Source: Acanthochlamys bracteata
Taxonomy: Eukaryota; Streptophyta; Magnoliopsida; Pandanales; Velloziaceae
Length of the DNA: 64,000 nucleotides
Assembly (NCBI GenBank): GCA_019914995.1
Contig: CM034128.1
Span: 2,420,501-2,484,500, forward strand
Direction: 5' to 3'
The notes under the pieces are model-generated. The model searched no databases. It saw only the letters and a program-made list of their open reading frames with translations, and had not been told where the DNA came from. Each line of letters starts with the position of its first letter. The stretch's first letter is position 1. A program made the position numbers and the translations under genes. Positions 26,207 to 38,200 of the stretch are shown one piece after another.

Positions 26207-28187
26207 CAATGGCGCTCCTCTATTTTCGGTGTGGACCGATGCACAAGTTCATTCTGATTTCTTCTTAACAAGACAATTAGCTGTAGAATTTTGTCGGGAG
26301 GGATTAATATCGGCTACAGTATAGCCAAGGCTTAGATTGATCTGTTGGTGATTATTCTTTTCCTTTGATATTCTAGATATAGATAAGAATTCTAACCATG
26401 GATGATTAATGGCTTTGCTAATTTCTAATTTCAGAATATAAGCTTCTTTAAGTTAGTTTAGCTAGCTGAACTATGTAACAACATTTGAGATCACTGTAAT
26501 CGGTTATCTAATTTTGCATCTGATTTGTAATTAGCTTATTTGAATCCTTTTAAAGGACTTAAGCTATAATTCAAATGCTGCATGCATGCAATATTTGAAA
26601 ATCATGATAACGATCTTTCTGTTTGTCTTGAAATTTCTTTCAGTAATCAATACCTATATGTTGTTCTTCGCAATGTTTGTAATTGTTTGTATATGTAGTC
26701 GTAATGTTTCCAGATAAGGACACAGAAGTAGACCTGAACAAGATGAAAATTTTTATTGCTTTAAGAGATTGTTGATTAAATTTTTAAGGCGAAACATTTA
26801 CATATACATAACAGCAGGAATGTGTAGCACATGGATTCTTGAAACTTGGGAGTTTCTATATTTTATCCAATACAATAAAGAAAGAAGAGTTCAAATAATC
26901 TGTCAACACTTTGCTGCAGTCCAACTGTTGTATATATATGTATATTATAAACTGTACTTTTATAGATTCATTCTACAGGCTTGACCAATACATTAATATT
27001 TAGTACTGCAGAGAACTGCAAAGTTTTGGAACATTGATCAAACACGGTTTTTCAACGCTCATGTGATGAATATATATATGTCAGTATGCAGAAAAAGTTG
27101 GTAGCTTTTGAGAAGTTGAAGTTTAGTCACAGATGATAATGAAAGACAGTAAACAACTCTTCCACATTTCCATGTTCAAATCACGCTTCATAGACCTAGT
27201 AAATCTTCGTTCATTCTTTATATGAAATCACTCCTTCACAGATAATGTTTAGTGTCTGTAGATATGAATTGAATATGAATCTTAAGAGAGCATAGGCAAG
27301 TTATCATTTTGAGATCCAATAACAATTTGGGAACTTAGAATGCATGAACATCCCTACTTTTTTTTCTTATTGAAACTATATTCAATGATGCAACAAGTTA
27401 TTAGCAAGTAAATCGTCCGTGCAAATTAAAAGCTCCGTTTTGTAGCTCCTGGAACAAAACACTGAGTCACTCAGTGGAGCTGAAGATGAACATCCCAGAT
27501 CTCCTTGTATTGTTTCAAAATTTCAATTTCTAATAAGTTGAAACAATTTTCAATTTCAGATCGTGCAGCCGATCAATTGTGCGTAGATGGGGAAAGCTGT
27601 GATAGCGTTCGACAGTGTGACGAACTTTAAAATTTTTTTTAAAATCAATTAATAATAAAAAAAATAAGTTCAAATTTTTATAAATATCATCTCAATATTA
27701 TAATAAGTAATATAGAATTAAATTATTTTTTAACAGACAGTTGGAGCAGTTGATTAACATCATCATCTTCACGTACTGGTTTCTGCTGAAATTTTTTGTT
27801 GTTGAATTCATCTGCTGAAGCGCAGAGCTTCGATTTGTTTCTCCTTGCTGAAAAAAGGTCTTTCATAAGAATGAAACGACGGTAAGTTGTGACGCAGGAA
27901 ATGAAAGAAGCGAAAAAGAAATTTCAAGAAAGAGGGTGCAATCTGAAGTTTAGTACAGAGATTCCCAACGAAAATTGAGGGATAGTATAAGCATTAAAGT
28001 GTACCAAAGGAATGAATATGAAAATAAAAAAGCGGTAAGTTTGGCCGCAGGAATATAATAGAGAAGAGGGAGAAACCCTGATGGGTAGTGCAGGGATTTT
28101 CAACCGAGAAACCGAAGGTTAATATAAACATTAAAAAGTAACAGCGGAACAAAAGGATATTGCTTCTGGTTATTTCAAACACTCTCA
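26207..28187. other. Gene-free region after BBM-like gene
   Basis: Holds the BBM-like 3' UTR (to about 26530), then DNA with no gene I can recognise. A diverged tandem duplication of about 150 bp lies at 27880-28156. Confidence 0.6.
27880..28156. repeat. Diverged tandem duplication, about 153-bp period
   Basis: CGGTAAGTTGTGACGCAGGAA at 27880 is echoed by CGGTAAGTTTGGCCGCAGGAA at 28033. Both copies continue with a GAGATTCCCAACGA / GGGATTTTCAACCGA segment and an ATTAAA(A)AGT segment, then a GGAA word. Identity looks like about 70-75 percent by eye, so the duplication is not recent. No coding function seen. Confidence 0.6.
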
Positions 28188-29988
28188 ATGCTCCTTCCTT
28201 CGCTTGATGGTTCCCTCTTCAATGCCACCAGCTTTTCCCTCCACCATCTCCTTTTCTTCCATTGCTGGAGCTTTCCATTCTTTACTTTTCTCCTTCGAGA
28301 GTTCCTGTGGAATACAAACCTCAATCTAGTCGTTACTCACCCTCTTCTCCTCGCCATGGAATTCTGTTATTCGCTTGCAGGTCTCAACAAAATCCAAGCT
28401 CTTCTTACCGGTTCCGGATAAATGTCCCAATGCTTGCGGGCTTGCCGTGTCATCGTCTTTTGTGATCAGCCTAACATGCCTTGCGCCCGCGTTTTAGCTA
28501 CTCTTCCACGACCTCCTATCACTTATATTATAGACACAATGATTAGTGGACATGTTAGAGATAACTCTCCTAAGCTTGCTTTCAATCTTTCCATGATATG
28601 ATTCAGTCCGCTCTCCGGTCGTCGATTGATTCCCGTAAGTTTTTGTACTCGAGGCTTCTGAGCAATTGGTTGGGAATGGGTCATTGCATTTCTATGTGTT
28701 TGGGAATTTATGTTGCGCCCGACAGGTGTTTGCTGAAATGTGAGAGAGACATGTGGCTTCTTAGTCGAGCTTGATTGATGATTATGCAAGCTTGGGTCTT
28801 CCAGAATGCCTATGATAGCGTAGAGATTAAGGGATATCATCAGTACTATCAATTTGTTGAATGCTTTGGTGGAAATGTGTTCCAAATGTGGATGTGTGGA
28901 TTCAGCTAAGGAAATCTTTGATAGCGTAGAATGTTGTCTCTTGGACAAGCTTGCTGAATGCCTATGCAAAGTGTACTGTTTGGAACTTGCTAGGCAGGTA
29001 TTCAATTGGATACCGGAGAAACATGTAATATCTTGGAGCAGTATAAATGCTGCATATTCTTGGAGCAGCATAAACGTAATATCTTGGAGCAGTATAAATG
29101 CTCTTATTCTCATGCTGATCTTCTAAAGGAAGCATTGAAGATCTGATATGATTGCAGCAGGAGTTTAACCTACGATGGTACTTTCGTAAGCATGCAACAA
29201 ACTGGCTCCTTCGATCTTGGTAATTGGATTTATGAGCATTATATTGTTAAGGAAAATATTAAACTTAGATTTGATTAATGCATTTAAAGAGATGCATGCC
29301 AAATGTGGAGCTATGGAGGCAACAGTGAAATTGTATAACAGCATGCAGCAAATAATACAGTATCTTGGAACAAAATGATCATCGCATATGCCGTTCATGG
29401 TCTTGCTGATGAAGCCCTTAGTATCTTTGGGGTACTCATGAATACAAAGGTGATGCCTAATGTATACATTCGTGAGCGTCCTTTCTGCATGCAGTCATGG
29501 TGACTTGTTGCAGAAGGCAGAAAGCACTTCAGAGACATGAACTCTATTTTTAACATTGTCTCAAAAGTAGAGCATTACGCCTGTCTGATTGATTTGCTCA
29601 GTAGAGTTGGGCTATTAAATGATGCTTATGAGTTAGAGAGTACCATGCCATTGGAGTAGGATAAAGCGGGATGGGGTTCTCTTCTTAGTGCATGAACATG
29701 GCAAGTGGATTTGGGCAAGTGTATAGGTGATAAGCTTCTAGGTTTAGACTCTGGCAATAGTGGCATCTATGCTCTCTTGGTTAATATCTAAGCTGCTAGA
29801 AACAAATGGGATGAGGAAAAGAATATTAGGAGTAGGATGAGAGTCAAAGGCATAAGAAAGACTCCAGGCTGCAGCTCCATAAGTTGGTAAATTTCTCCGA
29901 TTCCTTAGAGCAGATAAATCCTATATTCAGTCTGAGGAAATTTATACAGCTTTGGGTGAAATATATTTTCTATTGAGAAAGAATGGGT
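28188..29988 (+). pseudogene. Decayed pentatricopeptide repeat (PPR) gene
   Basis: Fragments in different frames carry PPR-type sequence in the right order: KIQALLTGSG near 28390, an ARVLATLPRPPITYI region near 28480, ALVEMCSKCGCVDSAKEIFD at about 28865, an ARQVFNWIPEKHVISW unit near 28990, MHAKCGAMEA near 29290, VSWNKMIIAYAVHGLADEAL near 29360, VEHYACLIDLLSRVGLLNDA near 29570, and an E-type tail with MRVKGIRKTPGCS near 29840 and SEEIYTALGEIYFLLRKNG near 29930. Such genes encode organellar RNA-binding proteins and are normally intronless. Here several frame changes and stops separate the pieces, so it is a pseudogene. A triplication of TCTTGGAGCAG lies inside it at 29032-29090. Confidence 0.88.
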
Positions 29989-32683
29989 AACTTTGAAAGA
30001 AGCCACCATTGGTAGGATGTTTATACAGGAAATCTAGAACGCATCACCTCAGTTGTCCCATGACAAAGAGGAACTTGAATTAACAGGGAGGCTGCCTTTT
30101 CTTGGTTGACATCAGATAAATGCTTGTATTGGTTAGAGGTTGCAGATTTGAACTTTGTCCTTCAAGTCTTTTGCAAAAACTTCTTTATTGTGGATGAATT
30201 TATTGATGTGCCTAATCATGAGAAGTTGTGAGGCTATAACTGGATCAAAACCTATTACCAAGGGCATGCATAACATGTGAGAGCTTGTGAAGCAGATGAT
30301 TCCGCTTTTTATGTTAAAATTATAAGGTTATCGTAAATCATAGTGCAAAGTAACAATCTCCCAAGACCTCATACTGTTTGTGGCAGCCAATTGATAAGAT
30401 AATACTGATCATTGTGTGTATGAAGGTTTGGGTATGTGGGTAGATGGGATGTCAGTTCGACAATAGTTGCAAATACCCCAATGTCTCCTATTTTTGGTAC
30501 AATAACTTTAATAAATTTCATCCCTCATCTTTATGTCAAATTCAAAAGCAAGAGTCTTTGTGCAGCGTTTCATTGGTTGAGGATTGGAAGATTTGAAAGG
30601 GATTAGGAACCAACTGTTGGAAGTGCGTTATAAATACTGGTTTACCTCTCATTTTATGCAGGTACGAAAAGCACCATTACATGATTGCTTTTACAATATC
30701 CAAAGTTATTGGTTGGACTTGACATTTCTTTCTCCTTTTTTTCGTCTTTGTAACTCCTAGCTCATTGAGGTTCAGTGCTTCTACTAGAATAGGCTGTGAC
30801 AAGACACTAAGTTATTGGAGTAATAATCAGGCTTGAATTCTTGGAAAGGAATAAGAATTTCAAATGCTTTGTTCCTATTTAGAAAGGGGGTTTCCACTAG
30901 GATTACTTTACAACAGACAATAAGGATGACAATTAGAGTACATAAAAGCCAAAAAAGATAGATAAGAAGCTCTAGGTGTTGATGGCAGCTCTACTTTAGG
31001 GAACTTGAAAGACTAAGCTAACTATATACTGGGATGATGTTGCCTAACATCAAGGTTTCCTTGTGACTTTAGGATTGTTCGATCCAGATGGATGTCAACA
31101 GAGAAAGCTGTTAAAGATTAGTAGGTAAACCAGAGTTTTCCTGGCCATTATTACTTTTTATACTTGTTCATGTTCCTTTCTTGAACCTTCACCATCTTGT
31201 ATATGTGATGCTTTTCTTTGTCTGTTTCTCTATGAGCAGAATGTTGGTATGCTCTTTATATGTGATTAATATTTTTTTCCTTATTTCATCAGCTGGTTGT
31301 CCTGCCATCAGTTTCTCCACATATCCGATTACTAGGAGGAAGAATCTCCATCCAAAAGTTGTCATACCACCTAATCCTTGGGATTTACTGCATTTGTCTT
31401 ACATTACTCTCGAACATCCTGAGCTTATATGAACGTATCCTAAAGGGTTGGGTATCTGGTAATGCACTCTTGTAAGCCTAAGTGTCCCTAAGATCTTAGA
31501 TTCATTCAATGTTCCCATTCAAACTACTGATCAGATAGAGCTATCAAAGGTAAGTTGATATTACTCCTGCATACGTTAGTAACATTACCATCCACCTCAT
31601 CCACTTTAAATAGTTCAATAGTTATACAGCAGGAACCTCAAATAGTTTATGTCTCCAATTTGATATTAGATATCTAAGGTTAACCATTGCATTTATGTAA
31701 TTCAACGATGATAACCTTTAGATTTATTTACTGCAAAAATTCCGATATTTGTCATATATAGGGTTTTGTTTCTCTTTATACTAGGTTCCTTCTCAATCCC
31801 ACAAGTTAATTTGTCCAGATTTCTGAGGCAGATATTAAATGGGGCTGAGCAAGATTGAGAAGCCCAAGCATCAATCGGGTTGTTTATCACTCTAACCTGG
31901 TTCACACTGAAAGGAGAAGAGTCTATCACTCTAACCTGGTTCCTTTCGGACAATTTGGCATTGCTTTTCAAGTGCTACTATCCTAACTTTTTATTTCACA
32001 TTTTAAATTTTTAAATTTTACAATTTTTTTAAATTTTAAAAATAGAAAAAAATTATATATCATAAGATTTTGCCATTATTTATATTTATTAAATTTATTA
32101 AATAAAAAATAAAACTTTATTTTTTAAAATATTATTTATTTTAGAAATGCTTTATTTCATAATAGATCCTAAAACGCATTCATCTTTTGAACAACACAGA
32201 CTCCAGTTTCCATCGCTCCCAAAAATTAAACATTTGTCAGTACAGCTTTTGTATACAGATGAGGAGACAAGGAATAGAAGATTAGAAGATGCAGTGAGGG
32301 TGAGGTGTGCAGTCCTCTCCATTTACTAAGCTCTTCTTATTTAGATAATGGAGTTTAGAGGGTAGCTAGTGAAAACTTTTATGGCCGTGTGACTCATTAA
32401 GATGATAAAACCTGCTCTCTCTCTTTCTCTTTCGATTCTGATTGGCAGGAGCAAATGACACAATAAGAAATTTATAACCTGCTGCTTTCCTTAGTGTATC
32501 CTTTGCCTATATTCACTTACCAGATTAAGCACTCATCTCAAACTAGAATTATACAACGTACATAATATTGCACAGGTACTCCACCATGCATGCTTATCTA
32601 ACATACTATATTGAAATATTTCAGCCTGCCTTCTCTAATCTATTTCACATGCTAATTCAAGAGGCTTAGAGTTTCCAAAGGCT
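29989..32683. other. Gene-free region between PPR pseudogene and WW gene
   Basis: No gene assigned. The segment 30000-31450 is less AT-rich than typical intergenic DNA here and may hold more decayed coding sequence, but I see no family signature; the open frame at 31181-31432 lacks a recognisable motif. An AT-rich repeat block lies at 31985-32165. Confidence 0.45.
31985..32165. repeat. AT-rich MITE-like repeat block
   Basis: Composed of TTTTAAATTTTTAAATTTT-type words shared with the dispersed AT-rich family. Ends are approximate. Confidence 0.4.
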
Positions 32684-35211
32684 TCATTGCTTCCATCTTG
32701 TGAGGGTGTTCCACTTGTGGGTTGTTACTAGTGGATGCATGTACTTGCAATTAGGACAGGATGGTGAGGACCTGCAGAGCATTACCAAGAGGTGGCAGTT
32801 GTAGCATGCCACTGCAACCATGTTGTTTGCACACGACTTGTTGCTTTGCTTCATTGAGCCGTCTTGAGGTAAGTGTGAAGTTGGCTTCTGCTTTGATGGA
32901 CTGAATGGTGTTGCGATGTTTAGCTCCAAGTCGAGCTTTTGTTCATGATCTTTTGGTCTGCTCCAACTCTTCTTCAGGTTTTTCCTATTCAAGTAGTACA
33001 TACTTCCAGACTGCAAAAAGCCAAAAACATGAGTGTCAGGTAAACTTCTGCAACAAGAAAGTAGCATGATAAATAGTTTTATCATGAAGTTCACCTAGTG
33101 AGCTGCAGGGCATTCCTTAGATAAATTGTAACTCTTATCCGGTTTTTATTTTTATAGGGACATCGAAAACTTTTTTAACAAAGATTAGCATTATGGATGT
33201 TTCCTATTCTTCTAGTAGTTACGTCTTTATGCATGTAGGAACGAAACTATTACATATTGTTGGAAATACAAAAATAATTTTGATGATAACAAAAAATTAA
33301 GAACTATGATTTATATAAGACTAATAATCTGAAAAACAAGTCTGCAGGATTAGACAAACAAAGATCATTTAATTTACAGCAGACAAAAACAGTCATCATA
33401 TAGCCAACTGTTATACTATTACATAATGGACAGAGAAACAAAGATACGGGGATGTAGGATGCCACAAAATAAAATAATACCAATTGCTATGTCACTCTCA
33501 AGGGGACAGAGAACAACATACGGGACAGAGGATGCAACAGCCACATTACAGTCAATTGTTTGGCTACTGAAGCATATGCAGACTTTTCTGTTTCGGGACA
33601 GACCTATATGTTCAACGGCAACGAAATTTCTCTTGCCTTCAAAAATCACCTGCACTCACAACGGACTGAAGGACTTCAAACAGAAGATTTTCAAGAGTTA
33701 GAATCATCTTCACTTTCACACAAAAGGGAAGCTCAATAATTAAGGAAAGAAAGCAGTCAAAGTTCTTGATCACCAAGCGGTCAACTCAGACCGCATTTAT
33801 TATGGGCATACCATATCAACTCATCACCACCGAGATTCAAATGAAGCTTAGCTGAATTAAGCACTCAACCGTTGGCGAGAAATTCAAATCTCTTCAACGC
33901 ATTCAATGCAACAAAAACTTTGCACAAATACAAATGAAGAACCACCACGACAACACCATTTTTTTCTCGACGTGAAGAACCGAGCGCCAACAAAGAACGT
34001 TCCTCAACGGCTCTCGCAGAAAAGATGTTTTATAAAAAGGAGTCACAAAGAACGAGAAAAAGTGTGGAGAAATAGAGAAAACAGGAGAGAACAAAAAGAA
34101 AATGTAGTAGAGAAATCCAAGCAAAAACAGAGACATACAAGAACTCTACCACTTACACAAAAAAAACTCCCACTGCCGGTCACGAACTCGACTACTCCAC
34201 ACAAACAAATCTTGCTGCAAATCATACTGAAGAAATCTCTCAGCAATCTCTCCGATCATCTCATCTGAATCACTGATTAAACACTCAACACTCATGAGAT
34301 AGATCCTGCACTCAATACTTGTTTATTTTTTTGTAACTTGTCACTTACAGTGTAAAGGTGGTGCCGCATGCACCGATAAAGGAAGCTCAGATAGAGCTTG
34401 GTGTAAGCTCTTAGACCTTGTAATAGTGCTAGCAAATCAGCCAGGGGGACAGGCATGTCCAGGAGGCTGGTAGGGATTGTCTTGACGAAAAAATCCGGTA
34501 GAGTATATGTGCTTGGCGAAGCACTTTGCTCTAGGTGTATTTGTAGCTTATTAAAGGTCTAGTGAAGCTTTGGCTCTGGTGATAGAGCGACCGTGGATGT
34601 AGGCAAAGGGGTTTTGTCGAATCACGTTAAATACTCTGAGCACTACTCTTTGTCACTTCACAAGAAACACACTAACTCTTACATCTGCAGCAGTTCTGGC
34701 GATTGACATAGCCATACCGTCGACTCTCTGCCAGTAGGATTACAAACTTAACGAAAATTTTTATAGACTAACTCAATTCACCCCTCCTCTTTTGAGTTGA
34801 TCCTGCAGGAATGTCTAACATATATGATATATGCATAAAAGAGAGATTGAGAGAGAGAGAGATTACTTGTAGGTCTAAGCACTGTTCCCAGTCCAAGGGC
34901 AAGGGATCATTGAGTTGGAGGTCTATGCTAGTTTGTATGAAGAGCTGATCATCCCAGGAGTGCTTCCTCTTCCTGCAGCCACTTCCATCAGACTGTTCGG
35001 ACAATGAACTATTCCGGCTGCTGGTGACATAGGTAGAAAAAGTGGGACCCAGAGATAGCTCTGGATTGTCTATTGCCCTCAAAGCATGACTCTTCATCAC
35101 CTTCGTCTGCTTATCTTCTCCGACGAGGAGTTTGCTTAGAGATAGATGAACTGATGGAAGACTACCTCCTGTTCTCACCCTTCGATTGATAAGGTCATGC
35201 AGGAGGAGCAT
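32684..35211 (-). CDS. WW-domain protein, CURLY FLAG LEAF 1-like
   Basis: Two exons on the minus strand, 35211-34867 and 33010-32684, join in frame to 223 residues. The WW domain spans the splice: LDWEQCLDLQ ends exon 1 and SGSMYYLNRKNLKKSWSRP starts exon 2, with tryptophans at about 108 and 131 and the proline at 134. DHEQKLDLELN follows, and the C-terminal part has a cysteine cluster (VACYNCHLLVMLCRSSPSCP). This arrangement resembles plant CFL1 proteins, which bind HD-ZIP IV factors and influence cuticle formation; that role is known from rice and Arabidopsis and only inferred here. The intron is 1856 bp and GT-AG, and most of it is an LTR-type insertion (33258-34820). A GA-rich tract follows the donor. 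Assignment to the WW family is firm, the CFL1 link moderately so. Confidence 0.85.
33258..34820. mobile_element. Solo-LTR-like retrotransposon fossil (probably Copia)
   Basis: About 1.56 kb beginning TGTTGGAAATAC and ending TGTCTAACA, the TG...CA form of an LTR. Flanks CATAT and TATAT may be a decayed 5-bp target duplication. A TATA-like TTTTATAAAAAGG near 34029 and a final AATTCACCCCTCC segment near 34776 resemble large plant Copia LTRs. No polyprotein coding sequence is present, so it looks like a solo LTR or a non-autonomous relative. It lies in the intron of the WW-domain gene, ending 46 bases from the donor. Age cannot be set without a second LTR. Confidence 0.65.
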
Positions 35212-38200
35212 GATACTAAAGAGGGTTAATAAATAGCCTTCATCAAACCCATTAAAAGGAGGGCAGGTCTAGCATTAAAAGTGACAAGTAGACTGAACTT
35301 AATTGCCTACAATTCCTCCTCTCACAGTATCCAAAACTCCTCATAAGTGAATAGACTATGCAGTATTTATATCACTATTTATATAACCTTGCTCCTGAAA
35401 ACCAGCAACCAACCTTTTAATAATTTATCTTCTTCCTTCTCATTTGCATGCTCAAAGTTCCAGTTTCTACAGACTAATTGTTGGATATATATTCTTGAAG
35501 ATTAGGTAGAATTGTCTATAATCAACTCAATGGCATCAGAGAAGCATTCTTTCATTGTCTTGGTCTTGGAAATTTTGAAGTATGTCATGAACGGCAACTT
35601 TCTTGCAGATGCAATGATATATAGTCAATTGTCAATAGCATGTGAATATAATATAACCTTGTAAACGGAACAGAACCATTAAACTGCCATCAAATCATGA
35701 AGAGCCTATTGTGGTTGGCATTCATGAGCGTGCCAAGGGAGGAAGGAGAAGGCAACAGAGGGAGAGTAGGGAAGGGCCGGGAGAACTATAGCAAAGGGGG
35801 ATTGATGGTGTTAATGCTGATAGCATTCTTCTAGTAGCCAATACCAACTCAAGCATGCAGTAATACTTTTTGCTATGGCAATGAGAAGAAGGAAGAAATG
35901 AATACGGCGTGTCATACACCAGCACCAACTGCACCAATAAATTGAGGCGCCTCTCTCGGTTGTTGAGGCATGAAACTCATAAATGTTTAAACGCCAACTT
36001 GCGCTTTCTGTTTCTAGCCAAATTGTTAATCCATAAGCAGCCTAATAGTACAGGGTTTAGAACTACTTCACTTGGTTTTGAATTCAGAGTTGTAATACAA
36101 CTGCTATAAAAATTGTCTGGTACTGCTAGGTTCCAATTTCTAGTATGTTTTATAGAAGATATAACTAAAGATACAACTTTCACATCTTGTAGGATGAGAG
36201 TTGTAAGCCTTGGTTCACAAGTGAAGGCTGCCGATTTATATTTCATACTTCTCTTGTTATAATCATTTTATTAGACCCACATTCTTGATGTTCATAAACC
36301 TTTACTTAAAATTCACTTAATCTCTGCGCCCATTGTGCATTTGTGCTGTCGAACATTTACAACTTCTTGTGGTTTGCTTTTTAAAAGAGAGGAACAAAAA
36401 ACAAAAGAGAGCGTCCACAAACATCAGTCAAATATATATATATAAACTGGAAGAGCGTACTCAGTTCAGGTGTAAACAGCATCATTTGAACAACGCAAAT
36501 AGTTACAAGAGTGACATAACAATCGAATTTAAGGGATGAAAGTCCAGCAGATCGAAAGAATAATGATCGTTAAATAGTTAGAATTTTAATGCTGAACAGC
36601 AACTGTTGTTTCTGTTTAAAAGCTGGCATATATGTCATGGGAAACAAAGATGTATCACATTCCCATGATTTATATGCTCAAATTCATAACCTGGCAACAC
36701 AGAAAACAGAAAATGAACAGACTAGAAGCACAAGAGAAGGAATACATCCACTGGCTCTTCAACCTAAAAGACTTGCCCGTACTCATCAACCTCACACAAC
36801 AAAAATGCACAAGATTCATGCATCAATATACCATGTCGTCCAATACTCTATTCACAATCAGTTTTGCATTTGATGTTCACCTATAGCAGTACTACCGCAA
36901 GTTACATGACAAAATATCCCACCAAGTGTTGTGGAAACATGCCGAATACAGAACACACTCATTCAAATGAAGTACCTGGTAAGATGAGACAGAAATTTCT
37001 AGCTCTTACAAATTAAATTATCAAAAGGCTCATTTTGAAGGACATTTGACGAAGGGGCAAAAGAAAGACGAATAGTTTTTCTCTTTTATGTCAACACTGT
37101 TCAACATCAAAGTTGCTGAGCTACCAGCTGAAAGGGGCAGTGTATTGAAAAGTAACCTAACAGCAGATCTACTTCTGCATTCATGCATACTGTTATATTG
37201 AATTTACTACTTGAGAACTCTCCTTGTTTGCCTCTATCCCCTCTTGCCTCGTTCCTATTTTTGGCTTCCTACTCTCATTATCTTCTACTGCAAGGAGCAA
37301 AAACATATTAGATTTTCAAACCAAAAATGAAGATGTGCTTTTAATGCAGTATTGATAGTATTCAAAACACCATCATTTGTATTAGTTTGGGTTTCAACTT
37401 CCATAATTGACTTCTCACCAGCATAATTCACATGCAGCAAGTTACAGCAATTAATCAGGATGGTGGTCATCATTAACCACCGGCGAAGCCTCCATTCAAC
37501 ATCTTCCACATTGAAAGTACAAGAACACAAAAAAAGAAAATACAGAAAAATAACTGCACTCAGTTGGCATTTGACTTTCTTCCAACATCCAGGAAACGCA
37601 GCACTAACATAAAACTCCATCAAATTCGATCTTTATACAAGAGATTTTTCAATATATACTTCCACCAGAGTCTCCAAATGATGCTGATTTGATGGGGAAA
37701 AAAAAAAAAACCGGAATTGAATCATATACACTATCTTCTTTAGCTGCAACCCATATTTAAACTTCCCTCAGGTCAATTGCAAATTAAGAATGTGCTTGAG
37801 CTCAACTTGACTCAACTATTCATACCATATTTAAACTTGCAATTGTGCTCACGTACTTGCTCAGATGCCGACACATACGACAATTAAGAATATCTGCAAG
37901 TAGCTCCATACAAGACACTTCCATGTAGAAAGGGCTTAGAAAGTACAGGGCAAGTAACTCGATGAGCACTGAAACCTGAACTCCACATATTAGACAAGTC
38001 CAATCATCTTCGACAAGAGTTCAAACTCAAATCTCTCCTAAGCTACAAAACTCATATCACACCATATTCCTAGGGATCTTATGAACTTATAAAGCATGGT
38101 TGTGTTGCATCATGTCTAAATTCTACAACTTGAAAAACCGCAATCAGGGAGTTGTTCAAGTCCAGTATGGAATGAGTAGGTAGTTAACTGATGTCGAAGT

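Noticed and set aside
31181-31432. 83-codon plus-strand open frame with a hydrophobic start
   Set aside because: Its first codon is not ATG and no domain is recognisable; it could be a relic, but this cannot be supported.
33906-34268. 120-codon open frame within the LTR-like fossil
   Set aside because: No similarity to element proteins; A-rich composition explains it.
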